Assembly: GCA_965231165.1 (NCBI GenBank)
Contig: OZ246421.1
Location: 1,054,001-1,118,000, forward strand
Origin: Micavibrio_C sp965231165
GTDB lineage: Bacteria > Pseudomonadota > Alphaproteobacteria > Micavibrionales > Micavibrionaceae
DNA length: 64,000 nucleotides
Reading direction: 5' to 3'
Part shown: positions 45,264-57,137 of the stretch, in pieces
How positions within the stretch are numbered: the stretch's first letter is position 1
Layout: every line of letters starts with the position of its first letter
Program-made: the position numbers and the translations under genes
Notes under the pieces: generated by a model
The model's database searches: none
Told to the model about the DNA's origin: nothing
Seen by the model: the letters and a program-made list of their open reading frames with translations, nothing else

Positions 45264-47102
45264 CTAATTTTCCTGCGCGTCGCGTAAAGCCATGATGCGG
45301 CGCTCGTTATCTTCACTAAAATCCTGCGCCAAGGCCTGCCCCGCCGCCCTGACCTCCTGCATGACGCTGCGTTTGCGCATCATGGCCAGAGTATCCTGCC
45401 ACCCCCGGATCGCCGCCGAATAATCGCCACCCGGACGGGCAAAACCGGCATGGGTATAGACGCTTTCGGTCAGGAGAATATCCAGTTCCTCGGAAAAACC
45501 TGCTCCCTTGAGATGGGTCAACAGACCCCCGGCGTCAAGGGTGCTATCTTCTGAGCCTATTTTCAGAATCTCCTGACGCAACTGGTCAAAACGCGGATTA
45601 TCGGCAATGACCATGTGCCCCATGTCCTCCTCCACGTCACCCAGTATCTGCGGATGATTGATGATGGTGGCGAGCAAAATCTGTGTCACGAAGGTCTGCC
45701 CGCCCTGACCCGGTCGCCGCAGCGGCAACGGCATATTGTTCTTTTGGAATTTACTGTTTTTATTCTGATAGTTACCATCGTTCTTTCGTGCGTTACCGTA
45801 GGTCTGGTAGAGGCGATCCCGGAACGCCTGACGGTAATATTGCTGCACGGAACGGTCAGCGATGCGGACCGTCTGATCTTCGAGCGTTTTCTCAAGTCCC
45901 GCCCGTAACTCCGGCGTATCAAAGACTTTTCCGGCGGTGTGGTGGTTCCAGAGGAATTCAGCCAGCGGGATGGCGGCATCGAGCACCGCGCCCAGCGCCT
46001 TGGCCCCTTGTCCGCGCACCAGAGAGTCCGGGTCTTGCCCCGGCGGCAGGAAAGCGAACTTTGCCGAGTGGTTGGGTTTGAGGTGCGGCAGCAGATTTTC
46101 AGAGGCGCGAACGGCGGCGCGTTGTCCGGCGCTGTCGCCGTCGAAACACAGGACCGGGAATTTCTCATCACCCGGAATCATTTTCCATAGGCTTAATATC
46201 TGGTCGTCGGTCAGGGCCGTGCCCAATGGTGCCACCGCCCCGCGCCATCCGGCCTGAAAACAGGCGATGACATCGAGATAGCCCTCGACCACGACAATCT
46301 TCTGCCCGTCGCCTGCCGCCTGACGGGCGTGGGACTCGCCGTAAACCATCTTTCCTTTATGAAAAAGTGTGGTTTCGGAGGAGTTGATATATTTGGGTGG
46401 CTTGTTGCCCCCCGGCGGAATAGGCCGCATATGTTCGGGCAGCACCCGCCCGCCAAAGGCGACGATCCGACCGCGGCGGTCAGCGACCGGGAACATCACA
46501 CGGTCGCGGAAGAAACTGTATGGCTCGCGTCCCTGATCGGATTTGCGCACCACGCCCGCCTCGATCATCTGGTCGTCGGTATATTCCAGCGCCTTCAGAT
46601 GCGTACGCAGCGCCTGACCATCGGCGGGTGAATAGCCCAGACGGAAGGCGGTTATAATATCATCCGGCAGGCCGCGTTCTTTCAGGTAGTGCGCCGCATC
46701 GGGCGTTTTCGGGTCGCGCAGACTTTTCTCGAAGAATTTCGCGGCATCATCCATCAGTGCGTAAAGGCTTTTCTCGCGCTTTGAGTCTTCCACTTCCTGC
46801 GGCGATTGCTGCGGCACCTGCAAGCCCGCCTGCGCCGCCAACACCTCAACCGCTTCAACGAAGGAAAGATTGTCGTGCTGCATGACAAAGCCCACGGCAT
46901 CGCCATGCGCACCGCAGCCGAAGCAGTGATAAAACTGCTTGTCATCATTGACGTAGAACGAGGGTGATTTTTCGCCGTGGAACGGGCAGCAGGCTTTATA
47001 TTCACGTCCGGAACGTGCGAGTTTGACCTTACGCCCGACGACCTCGGACAAGGTCAGGCGATCGCGCAATTCCTGCATAAAACGTGGAGAAATGGATGAC
47101 AT
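45264..47102 (-). CDS. dnaG: DNA primase
   Basis: A 612-residue replication primase. It has an N-terminal zinc finger (CCPFHGEKSPSFYVNDDKQF followed by HCFGCG), a TOPRIM catalytic core (EGYLDVIACFQ and LCFDGDSAGQRAA) and a C-terminal helicase-binding region. It lies upstream of rpoD with an 83-base gap. Between it and yqeY, which often adjoins it in alphaproteobacteria, there are three extra genes. Confidence 0.97.
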   Translation of the reverse strand: MSSISPRFMQELRDRLTLSEVVGRKVKLARSGREYKACCPFHGEKSPSFYVNDDKQFYHCFGCGAHGDAVGFVMQHDNLSFVEAVEVLAAQAGLQVPQQSPQEVEDSKREKSLYALMDDAAKFFEKSLRDPKTPDAAHYLKERGLPDDIITAFRLGYSPADGQALRTHLKALEYTDDQMIEAGVVRKSDQGREPYSFFRDRVMFPVADRRGRIVAFGGRVLPEHMRPIPPGGNKPPKYINSSETTLFHKGKMVYGESHARQAAGDGQKIVVVEGYLDVIACFQAGWRGAVAPLGTALTDDQILSLWKMIPGDEKFPVLCFDGDSAGQRAAVRASENLLPHLKPNHSAKFAFLPPGQDPDSLVRGQGAKALGAVLDAAIPLAEFLWNHHTAGKVFDTPELRAGLEKTLEDQTVRIADRSVQQYYRQAFRDRLYQTYGNARKNDGNYQNKNSKFQKNNMPLPLRRPGQGGQTFVTQILLATIINHPQILGDVEEDMGHMVIADNPRFDQLRQEILKIGSEDSTLDAGGLLTHLKGAGFSEELDILLTESVYTHAGFARPGGDYSAAIRGWQDTLAMMRKRSVMQEVRAAGQALAQDFSEDNERRIMALRDAQEN

Positions 47103-47129
47103 GCCCCATTTCTAGCAGACAAACCGCCC

Positions 47130-47627
47130 TCAGCCAAAGGGTTTCCGTGGCGTTGCCGTCGCGGCGGCGGCACAGCCCTCGCGCCCGATTTCACGCAAAA
47201 ACTGTCCCACTTTCGGGGAAATACGCGCGCCCAGCAGGGTTACGGCCTCTTCCGGTTCCAGCAGCAGCAAAGCTTCGTGCTCGTCCGTCAGGCAGTTCCG
47301 GGGTTCACCGCTGACATAGCAGCATTTCATGAAAACCTTGTGCGCATCCTTGATACGGGGATGCGGCATGATATCGACCGGATTATCGCTGGCGACCCGC
47401 GCCGCGACCCCTATTTCCTCCATCAATTCCCGCAAGGCGGTATCGCCCAGAGTGGCGTCCTCCGGCTCGGGCTTGCCGCCGGGGAGATCGTGCCAGACAT
47501 CCCCGCCCTTGCTCCGGCGCAGCACGGGGATTTTGCCGTCGATCAAGATGATTACATTGACGACAGGGTTCTTGACCTGATGCAGATCAGGATCGGCATT
47601 GCCGGTAAATGAATTGCGTGACGTCAT
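47130..47627 (-). CDS. Nudix hydrolase
   Basis: A protein of about 165 residues with a complete Nudix box (G-G-K-P-E-P-E-D...R-E-L-M-E-E-I-G-V) preceded by VVNVIILIDGKIPVLRRSKG. It should hydrolyse a nucleoside diphosphate derivative. The substrate is not evident. The start at 47627 (MTSRNSF) is preferred over an upstream in-frame codon at 47666, because GGAGCAGGGGG lies upstream. It ends 27 bases before dnaG. Confidence 0.88.
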   Translation of the reverse strand: MTSRNSFTGNADPDLHQVKNPVVNVIILIDGKIPVLRRSKGGDVWHDLPGGKPEPEDATLGDTALRELMEEIGVAARVASDNPVDIMPHPRIKDAHKVFMKCCYVSGEPRNCLTDEHEALLLLEPEEAVTLLGARISPKVGQFLREIGREGCAAAATATPRKPFG

Positions 47628-47803
47628 TATCAATAATTGCCCCCTGCTCCGATTTTCCGGTTCCATTGTAGCAATGCAATCGCAAACGCAGCGTTAACGC
47701 ATCTATCTGGTTGATAAGGCTTAATAACCGCCTTTTATTTGACAGAAGGGCGGAAAGATCCCTATTTTGACCGCATTGCAACACGACAAAGGATGGAAGC
47801 GCC

Positions 47804-48034
47804 ATGACACTGAAACAGACCGTATCCGCCAGCCTGATGTATGGCGCCGTCGTTGCTTTTGCCGTCGCCGCGGCCGCCGTCCCCGCCCTGCTGGCTAACG
47901 AAAACCAGACCGCTACCATGCAAAAAAATCTGGATGAAACATGCCGCGATATCATAAATGGGAAGAAGGAAGCTGACGTGCTTCAGCATGTGGGCTGCTA
48001 TGGACGCAATGGTTTTAATTTGCATTTGCGGTGA
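47804..48034 (+). CDS. Tiny exported or membrane-anchored protein
   Basis: A 76-residue protein with a long hydrophobic N-terminus (about 10-30, ending VPALLANE) and a short charged mature part with two Cys (ETCRD, VGCYG) that could form a disulfide. AAGGATGGAAG precedes the ATG, a good ribosome site, which supports it as real. No family recognised. It lies divergent from the Nudix gene, next to the inverted-repeat cassette. Confidence 0.5.
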   Translation: MTLKQTVSASLMYGAVVAFAVAAAAVPALLANENQTATMQKNLDETCRDIINGKKEADVLQHVGCYGRNGFNLHLR

Positions 48035-48078
48035 GTGGCGTGGGCGCTATGAGTTCAGCTTTAATGAGTAACGCAGAG

Positions 48079-48104
48079 TTTCAATTTACTCTGACACCCC
48101 TGAT
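48079..48104 (+). repeat. Left 26-bp inverted repeat of the RES-gene cassette
   Basis: TTTCAATTTACTCTGACACC plus CCTGAT. It matches the reverse complement of bases 49173-49198 at 22 of 26 positions. The two arms flank one AT-rich gene and nothing else, like the ends of a small mobile element. Confidence 0.75.
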
Positions 48105-48154
48105 CGACCCGTTGATCTTCTGCCCCATTAATCCATGTAAAATAGCTAAAAATC

Positions 48155-48181
48155 TTTTGAGCAATATTTTTGAGCAATATT
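48155..48181. repeat. Tandem 13-bp direct repeat upstream of the RES-like gene
   Basis: TTTGAGCAATATT occurs twice in direct contact, 48 bases before the GTG start. It could be a regulator site for the gene or a replication-slippage duplication. Confidence 0.6.
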
Positions 48182-48228
48182 AAAGAAATATCTATACCTG
48201 TTGAAATGGAAAAGAAAAGGAGTACGGA

Positions 48229-49170
48229 GTGAAGAGAACTTTGAGCTCGGTTTCAATATTTGATTTGCGTCGTAGAATTAATTCTTTTCGTGAGTTGGAC
48301 TTAGAGTCCACCTCTATGGAAGCTGTCGATCTCCGATTGCGGAGAATAATGGATCAGTATCACGTAAAGACGAACGAGCTGTGCCTTAATGGATTATTCA
48401 GGGCCAGAAAAAATAAGGGGCAAGAGGACTTTGATCACATAAGTAAATTATGGTACCCGCCATCAGAAAGAATAAAAAAATACGGTCGGCTTAACGATGT
48501 TGGTCAATCTTTATTTTATGCGTCAAGTAAGGCAATTACAGCAATTCACGAACAGCACCATAAAGTGGGAGATAGAATTACCGTACTCATTGTGCGGCCT
48601 AAAGGAAAAGTATCTTGTTTTTCTAATATCGCTTTTATTGGCTTGTCGCGGTCAAATGCTCCAGAGGTTTCAACTATAAGAAAGAGTGAGATTCTTAAAC
48701 ATTCATCAGATTTCAAAAGAGGTATTGGTGAGAATAATCATAAAAAATTTGTGATGATAGATAATTTTCTTGAAGATCTTCTAACTTCGAAAATAGGAAA
48801 AGATGAAGAATATAAATATAAGCCTTCCGTAGTGTTAGCGAAGGTTTTGTTTACTATTCCCAAAATTGATGCATTAAATTATGCAAGTGTAGCAACAAAT
48901 CTAAATGGGATAAATTTTTGCACTACCGCTGAAAAGGCAGACACCCACTTCTATGGGGAAGAGGCATGGGTGATAGATATTTTAGATATTGGAGTTCATC
49001 CTCACACTGGTGAAGTACTCTATAAAATAAAATTTGTAAAAAAATCTGAGCGAATAGATTCGAGCGGAAAAATCAAATGGCTTAAAGACGGATCTGGCAT
49101 TGATGATCATAGTATTTCCGCTTTCACGGGGGGTATAAAGCCTCTTGATAAGATGCCAGTATCCTTATAG
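48229..49170 (+). CDS. RES-domain-like protein in an AT-rich mobile cassette
   Basis: A 313-residue protein of visibly lower GC than all neighbours. The region around residues 55-120 resembles the RES domain: an early Arg (LFRAR, 56-60), GRLNDVGQSLFYASS (86-100) and a conserved-type Glu (AITAIHE, E108), followed by a strand (DRITVLIVRP). RES proteins are NAD+-degrading toxins when paired with an Xre antitoxin; no Xre-type gene is beside this one, and it is longer than typical RES toxins. The start is GTG at 48229 with AAGGAG upstream. The gene ends 2 bases before the right inverted repeat. The domain assignment is tentative. Confidence 0.55.
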   Translation: MKRTLSSVSIFDLRRRINSFRELDLESTSMEAVDLRLRRIMDQYHVKTNELCLNGLFRARKNKGQEDFDHISKLWYPPSERIKKYGRLNDVGQSLFYASSKAITAIHEQHHKVGDRITVLIVRPKGKVSCFSNIAFIGLSRSNAPEVSTIRKSEILKHSSDFKRGIGENNHKKFVMIDNFLEDLLTSKIGKDEEYKYKPSVVLAKVLFTIPKIDALNYASVATNLNGINFCTTAEKADTHFYGEEAWVIDILDIGVHPHTGEVLYKIKFVKKSERIDSSGKIKWLKDGSGIDDHSISAFTGGIKPLDKMPVSL

Positions 49171-49172
49171 CA

Positions 49173-49198
49173 ATCAATGGGGTCAGAGTAAGTTGAAA
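49173..49198 (-). repeat. Right 26-bp inverted repeat of the RES-gene cassette
   Basis: On the minus strand it reads TTTCAACTTACTCTGACCCC plus ATTGAT, the partner of 48079-48104 (22/26 identical). The GGGGTCAGAGTAA core resembles sequence I recall flanking REP-associated and other small transposon genes; this needs a search to confirm. Confidence 0.75.
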
Positions 49199-49283
49199 TC
49201 AGTTTACTTCTTTCATTTTCAATCCCCTCAAGCCTGATTGATCACCAACTTTAGGAGTGCCGCAAAGCGGCACAATTATCATG

Positions 49284-49337
49284 CTGGATTCCCTTCCCTC
49301 CTACCGTCCTTCGGACGGATCGGCGGCGGGAATGACA
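49284..49337. repeat. Palindromic intergenic repeat (CTGGATTCCC...GGGAATGACA)
   Basis: The outer ends CTGGATTCCC and GGGAATGACA flank an inner stem CCGTCC-TTC-GGACGG. It lies between the cassette and the yqeY stop and belongs to the dispersed GGGATGAC family, here with an insert in the loop. Confidence 0.7.
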
Positions 49338-49343
49338 ATAAGG

Positions 49344-49805
49344 CTAGCCCGCCAGACGTTTCTTAATCGCGCCGCTGGCTTTGGTCATGTCGAGTTGGCC
49401 GGCGTAGCGGGTTTTGAGTTCGGCCATGACTTTGCCCATTTCTTTGATGTCTTTGACGTTCAGTTCGGTGATGAGGCCATCGATGGCTTTATCGACTTCG
49501 GTTTCGGACATTTGCTGGGGCATGAATTTCTGGATGACGGCGATCTCGCCGATTTCGCGGTCATAGAGATCGATGCGGTTGGCGCCTTTATAGGTTTCGG
49601 CTGATTCCTGACGCTGTTTTACCATCGACTGCATCATGGAGAGGATTTCCGTATCGGTAATACCATCCATATTGCCGCTGCTGCGCGCGTTGATGTCGCG
49701 GTCTTTGATCCCGGCATTGATCAGGCGCACGGTTGAAAGGGCCAGTTCGTCCTTGGCCTTCATCGCCGCCTTCATCGCGTCATTCAGTTCGGTGCGCTTA
49801 TCCAT
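49344..49805 (-). CDS. GatB/YqeY-domain protein
   Basis: A 153-residue YqeY-like protein, resembling the tRNA-binding tail of the GatB amidotransferase. It starts MDKRTELNDAMKAAMKAKDE, has a conserved DREIGEIAVIQKFMPQQMSE and ends with DMTKASGAIKKRLAG. AAAGGA lies 8 bases before the ATG at 49805; the frame continues upstream but that part overlaps the carA start region. It is divergent from carA. The exact role is unknown in the family. Confidence 0.93.
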   Translation of the reverse strand: MDKRTELNDAMKAAMKAKDELALSTVRLINAGIKDRDINARSSGNMDGITDTEILSMMQSMVKQRQESAETYKGANRIDLYDREIGEIAVIQKFMPQQMSETEVDKAIDGLITELNVKDIKEMGKVMAELKTRYAGQLDMTKASGAIKKRLAG

Positions 49806-49893
49806 GGTATTATGTCCTTTCAGGTCTTTACATCTGCTATCCGGTGTAGCTATTCTGCGCCTGCCCGTCAATCCACAGATAAAGTGAGCCGCC

Positions 49894-51060
49894 ATGTCTG
49901 AAAGCCAGAAACCCAAATCCGCGACCGGTGTGATCGTTCTGGCTGATGGTACTGTGCTCTGGGGCAAAGGGATTGGCGCGGAAGGAAAATCAGTCGGGGA
50001 AATCTGTTTTAACACGGCGATGACGGGATATCAGGAAATACTGACCGACCCCAGCTATGCCGGGCAGATCATCACCTTCACCTTCCCGCATATCGGTAAT
50101 ACCGGCACCAACGCCGAAGACATTGAAACCATGACGCCTGCCTGCCGCGGGCTGGTGCTGCGTGAGGACATCACCAACGACTCCAACTGGCGGGCGACGA
50201 ATACGCTGGCAGGCTGGCTGGTATCGCATAATATTTCGGGCGTATGCGGCATCGATACCCGCGCCCTGACCCAGCGCATCCGCGATAGTGGCGCGCCGAA
50301 CGGTATTATCTGCCACAACGCCAAGGGCGAATTTGATATTCCAGCGCTGAAAAAAGAAGCCGCCGCGTGGCCGGGGCTTGAAGGCATGGACCTGGCGAAA
50401 GAGGTTTCCTGTACGCAAGTGTATAGCTGGGATGAAACATTGTGGGACATCAGGCGTGGCCACGGTACGCTTTCAAACCCGACCTATCATGTGGTGGCGA
50501 TGGATTTTGGCGCGAAGCGTAATATCCTGCGCTGTCTGGCTTCGGCGGGCTGCAAGGTTACGGTGGTTCCCGGCGATACAGCGGCTGAGGACATCATCGC
50601 GCTGAAACCCGACGGCGTGTTCCTGTCGAACGGCCCCGGCGATCCGGCGGCGACGGGCGTTTATGCGGTGCCGACGATCAAGACCTTGCTCGCTAAAAAT
50701 ATTCCGACCTTCGGTATTTGTCTGGGGCACCAGTTGCTGGGCTTAGCACTCGGCGGCAAGACCGCGAAAATGCCGCTCGGCCATCGCGGTGCCAACCATC
50801 CGGTACAGGATTTACAGACAGGCAATGTCGAGATTACCAGCCAGAATCATGGTTTTTGCGTACTGCCGGAATCCCTTCCCGGCGATGTCGAGGTGACGCA
50901 TATCAGCCTGTTCGATAAATCAAACGAAGGATTGCGCGTGAAGAACAAGCCCGTGTTCTCGGTGCAGTACCACCCGGAATCATCACCCGGCCCGCATGAC
51001 AGCCATTATCTGTTCCACCGTTTCGTCGAGATGATGCAGCAGAATAAAAAAGCGGCCTAA
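49894..51060 (+). CDS. carA: Carbamoyl-phosphate synthase small subunit
   Basis: The 388-residue glutamine amidotransferase subunit that supplies ammonia for carbamoyl phosphate (arginine and pyrimidine synthesis). The N-terminal CPSase domain has GYQEILTDPSYAGQI. The class I GATase has the nucleophile C276 (GICLGHQLLG) and a His-x-Glu (YHPESSPGP). It is complete. carB is in the same direction but 2.1 kb away, with three other genes in between. Confidence 0.97.
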   Translation: MSESQKPKSATGVIVLADGTVLWGKGIGAEGKSVGEICFNTAMTGYQEILTDPSYAGQIITFTFPHIGNTGTNAEDIETMTPACRGLVLREDITNDSNWRATNTLAGWLVSHNISGVCGIDTRALTQRIRDSGAPNGIICHNAKGEFDIPALKKEAAAWPGLEGMDLAKEVSCTQVYSWDETLWDIRRGHGTLSNPTYHVVAMDFGAKRNILRCLASAGCKVTVVPGDTAAEDIIALKPDGVFLSNGPGDPAATGVYAVPTIKTLLAKNIPTFGICLGHQLLGLALGGKTAKMPLGHRGANHPVQDLQTGNVEITSQNHGFCVLPESLPGDVEVTHISLFDKSNEGLRVKNKPVFSVQYHPESSPGPHDSHYLFHRFVEMMQQNKKAA

Positions 51061-51088
51061 CCCCCTACGTCATCCCTGCGATGGATAT

Positions 51089-51682
51089 TTATGACGGGTT
51101 GAGTGTATCCCAGTGGCTTTTGTACAGGTTCCGGCGTGTCTTCGGCAATTCTCCAATCAGGTTTTGCCATTCGTCAAATGTGCCTTGATCTTTCAGAATG
51201 CTAAACAGGCTTCCCGTCATCCAGTTTTTTCCATCTGGCGTGATATGCTTCAATTCGTCTTGTTTTGTAAGTGTCCCGTTCAGATAAGAAAAGACGCGAT
51301 TAACTTTCTCTAGAAAAACGCGTTGCCCCATGAGGACATCGCAGAGCATAAGGTCTTGTGCGGCGCTATTAAATTCAACTTGATTGGGCGCATTGATTAG
51401 GTCTTTGAGATACTCTGTGGTCTTTGAATTTTCATCGTCAATGCGTTTTTGTAATATGCTGATGGCAAAATCATAATCCTGTACGCCCTTAAAGTTCAAA
51501 GCCATGCTAAGGGCTGTGGTGTAGTCGCGCCGCCAGTCCAGCGTCTGGTTGACAACACATTGTACAGAGCCATCACAGGATTTTTCTTTCTCTGGCTCTG
51601 TGGTCTCCAATATTTGCTGCTGAATCCATACTTTCATTGCATCAAGGGCAATGGTTTGCAGGCGTGCTGTTTTGCTAGGCAT
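51089..51682 (-). CDS. Soluble protein, unknown
   Basis: A 197-residue protein without signal or membrane segments, mostly helical, with a pair of Cys (KSCDGSVQCVVNQTLDWRRD). AGGGAAAG lies just before the ATG at 51682. I recognise no family. It runs against carA, converging with a 28-base gap, and together with the SET gene forms an insertion between carA and carB. Its base composition is slightly more AT-rich than that of carA. Confidence 0.5.
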   Translation of the reverse strand: MPSKTARLQTIALDAMKVWIQQQILETTEPEKEKSCDGSVQCVVNQTLDWRRDYTTALSMALNFKGVQDYDFAISILQKRIDDENSKTTEYLKDLINAPNQVEFNSAAQDLMLCDVLMGQRVFLEKVNRVFSYLNGTLTKQDELKHITPDGKNWMTGSLFSILKDQGTFDEWQNLIGELPKTRRNLYKSHWDTLNPS

Positions 51683-51730
51683 AGGCTTTCCCTGTTCTTT
51701 GTTTTTTGTGTACGCAGGAAACAGTCTATA

Positions 51731-51756
51731 GATCCCCGCCTGCGCGGGGATGACGG
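51731..51756. repeat. Palindromic intergenic repeat (GGGATGAC family)
   Basis: GATCCCCGC-CTGC-GCGGGGATGACGG. Next to it a second inverted repeat (TGACGGATTT...AAATCCGTCA, 51750-51791) reaches into the stop codon of the SET-domain gene and may act as its 3' hairpin. Confidence 0.7.
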
Positions 51757-51788
51757 ATTTTTAAGCAGCGAAGCTGCTAACAAATCCG

Positions 51789-52205
51789 TCACTTTGGCTC
51801 GAACCACAATTCACAATCGTAATCGAAGGTGACTTCCTCGCCCGCTTTGATATCGCGGGCGGCGGTCATGGTCATTTCCTTGGTTTCGAATTCGCAGTCG
51901 AATTCGGCGTTGGGGTTCTTCGAGTGGTTATAAAGGCCGATATAGCCGAGGCCGATGGCGTATTCGATGTCTTCGCCCTTTTCTTCCCACAGGAAGCAAT
52001 AATCCTCTAGCAGCAGCGACGAACCATCGGCGCGGGTCATGTCCTCGACCGGGAAAACGATCGCGGGAGAGCGCTCGATCAGCGTACCCTTCGGGATATC
52101 GACGCGGGCGATGATGCCACGGTCCTTTTCATGGACATAGGCCCATTCGATCAGCGGATTCAGGGCCGGTGCCGGTTCCGGCTTCTTCAAGACATTTGCA
52201 TTCAT
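51789..52205 (-). CDS. SET-domain protein (putative lysine methyltransferase)
   Basis: A 138-residue stand-alone SET domain. The N-terminal strand region is GIIARVDIPKGTLIERSPA, followed by the cofactor motif YNHSKNPNAEFDCE (for N-H-S-x-x-P-N) and the C-terminal GEEVTFDYD (for GEEL-x-x-x-Y). The catalytic Tyr and SAM-binding residues appear present. The substrate is unknown; bacterial SET proteins modify ribosomal or other proteins and are often acquired. It is located between carA and carB. Confidence 0.85.
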   Translation of the reverse strand: MNANVLKKPEPAPALNPLIEWAYVHEKDRGIIARVDIPKGTLIERSPAIVFPVEDMTRADGSSLLLEDYCFLWEEKGEDIEYAIGLGYIGLYNHSKNPNAEFDCEFETKEMTMTAARDIKAGEEVTFDYDCELWFEPK

Positions 52206-52351
52206 CGGTGTGACCTTTGTTGAGAGCCTGTCGAGTCGTATAACCCGGCAGGTGAAAAGTCTATCAGGAATGAAATCCTATAATAAGAATATTTGTCATA
52301 GCCAAAAATCCTCTCTATAACCATCCCCTTACAAACACAGGGAACCTTGAT

Positions 52352-52831
52352 ATGAAAAAACTACTCTCCGCTCTGACGCTGGCTGCCGCCGGCCTGATTT
52401 CACAAGTTGCCAATGCCTCGGGAGAAGGCTGGAAGAACGACCCGGATTTCGTTTACTTCAGCAGATTTCCGTATAGCGGCTGCCTCAAAAGCGTCGATGG
52501 AAAAATTGAGAGGCTGACCTACGACATGGAAGTTCTTGCGATGAGACCCTCATGGGAGAAAGCCACGGCAGGCAAATCTGATTCGGAGAAGGTCGACTTG
52601 CAAGACAAGATTCTGAGTGTGGCCTTGAGGGCACTGGATGATGAGTGGCGTACACGCACGGTCACACTGACCATTGCTGATGTGGAGAATAAGACCCCTG
52701 CCTACAATAAGGCGCTCAGAGACGCGTTTAACGAAAAAATTCCTGAAACACTTCTGCGGGAAACAGGTGTTGAAGCCGTTGTTGGTTCTCACGAAGATGC
52801 GATGGTTTATCCCAGCTGCAAGTTGCAATAA
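52352..52831 (+). CDS. Small exported protein, unknown
   Basis: A 159-residue protein with a signal peptide (MKKLLSALTLAAAGLISQ, cleavage near ANA-SG). The mature part is mixed alpha/beta with two Cys (SGCLKS near residue 49, and SCKLQ at the end) likely to be disulfide-bonded. AGGGAA lies 8 bases before the ATG. It ends in a strong terminator. No family recognised. Confidence 0.6.
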   Translation: MKKLLSALTLAAAGLISQVANASGEGWKNDPDFVYFSRFPYSGCLKSVDGKIERLTYDMEVLAMRPSWEKATAGKSDSEKVDLQDKILSVALRALDDEWRTRTVTLTIADVENKTPAYNKALRDAFNEKIPETLLRETGVEAVVGSHEDAMVYPSCKLQ

Positions 52832-52852
52832 GGATTGGCGACATTCCATAAA

Positions 52853-52882
52853 GAAAGGCCCGTCAGAAACGGGCCTTTTTCT
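52853..52882 (+). terminator. Rho-independent terminator
   Basis: AAAGGCCCGT-CAGAA-ACGGGCCTTTTTCTTT, directly after the small exported protein gene. Confidence 0.93.
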
Positions 52883-53191
52883 TTATTATTGTTATGTGCA
52901 CACCCCAGCAATACGTCGTTTGCCCGGAAAATCCCTTAAAACTTGGGATTTTTATAATTTAATTTTTTGATTATCTTAACTTATACTGATTTTGGGCGGT
53001 GCCGCAAGAATAATTACAAGTCTGGCTACGCCCTATTTTGTCCCCAGCCCTGCGCAAATCGCATAAAGCCTATAAAAATCCAGCGATTCCGGGCTTTTAC
53101 GGCCATACGGGGACAAGAAAGCGGTTGCCGAAGCCGCCTCTTTCACTTACATCATGGTTCTCGGTGCTCCTTCCTTCTGACCGAGAGTTTC
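52883..53191 (+). promoter_or_regulatory. Upstream region of carB with nested inverted repeats
   Basis: No gene is seen in these 309 bases. An ATCCC...GGGATTTTT hairpin (about 52930-52954) is followed by TATACT (52982-52987) as a possible -10 with a poor -35. Further on, TTGTCCCC (53038-53045) pairs with GGGGACAA (53109-53116), enclosing AAAGCC/GGCTTT (53065-53070 with 53092-53097). A CTCGGT/ACCGAG stem (53160-53165 with 53180-53185) ends 6 bases before the carB start, near the ribosome site. This suggests a structured leader; function is unknown. Confidence 0.35.
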
Positions 53192-56527
<3,336 letters not shown>

Positions 56528-56649
56528 ACAGCCCGTTGACCCTTTTGCCAAGGCTGCTATATTGCTGGTTATACAAGTAACCGCTCTGAAGTCCCGCCCC
56601 CAATCGTGGCGGGCTTTGGTTTTATAGGAATACGACAGGATATAAGAAG

Positions 56650-57123
56650 ATGGACAAGATCCCGATGACACGCGAAGGCGCTGATGCTCTTGAAAAGGAG
56701 TTGAAGAACCTCAAAAGCGTCGAACGCCCGAACGTGATTCAGGCGATTTCCGAGGCACGCGCCCATGGCGACCTGTCGGAAAACGCCGAGTACAGCGCCG
56801 CGAAAGAACGTCAAAGCTTTATCGAAGGCCGCATTCAGGAATTGGAAGCGGTAATTTCCGCGATCCAGATTATTGATCCGTCATCCCTGTCGGGCACGAC
56901 CGTTAAATTCGGCGCGCGCGTGGTTGTCTATGACGAAGATACTGAAATTGAACTTTCGTACCAGATTGTCGGCCACTATGAAGCCAACGCCGATAACGGC
57001 CTGATCTCCCTCAATGCCCCGATGGCACGTGCGCTGATCGGCAAGTCGAAGGGCGACACGGTTGAAGTGCGCACCCCGCAGGGCGTGAAATCATACGAAA
57101 TTGTCGAAGTTGTTTACGGGTAA
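56650..57123 (+). CDS. greA: Transcription elongation factor GreA
   Basis: A 157-residue factor that enters the RNA polymerase secondary channel and triggers cleavage of backtracked RNA. The N-terminal coiled coil (about 10-75) has the acidic tip within LKSVERPNVIQAISEARAHG and GDLSENAEYSAAKERQ. The C-terminal FKBP-like domain ends with DTVEVRTPQGVKSYEIVEV. It lies 122 bases after carB, a conserved neighbour in proteobacteria. Confidence 0.97.
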   Translation: MDKIPMTREGADALEKELKNLKSVERPNVIQAISEARAHGDLSENAEYSAAKERQSFIEGRIQELEAVISAIQIIDPSSLSGTTVKFGARVVVYDEDTEIELSYQIVGHYEANADNGLISLNAPMARALIGKSKGDTVEVRTPQGVKSYEIVEVVYG

Positions 57124-57137
57124 GGAAATATAAAGTT

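Noticed and set aside
48155..48181. Beginning of a CRISPR array
   Set aside because: Only two 13-base units in direct contact with no spacers; no CRISPR arrays or cas genes were seen in the window.
48071..49204. Target-site duplication flanking the inverted-repeat cassette
   Set aside because: The bases just outside the two arms (GCAGAG and TCAGTT) do not form a convincing direct repeat.
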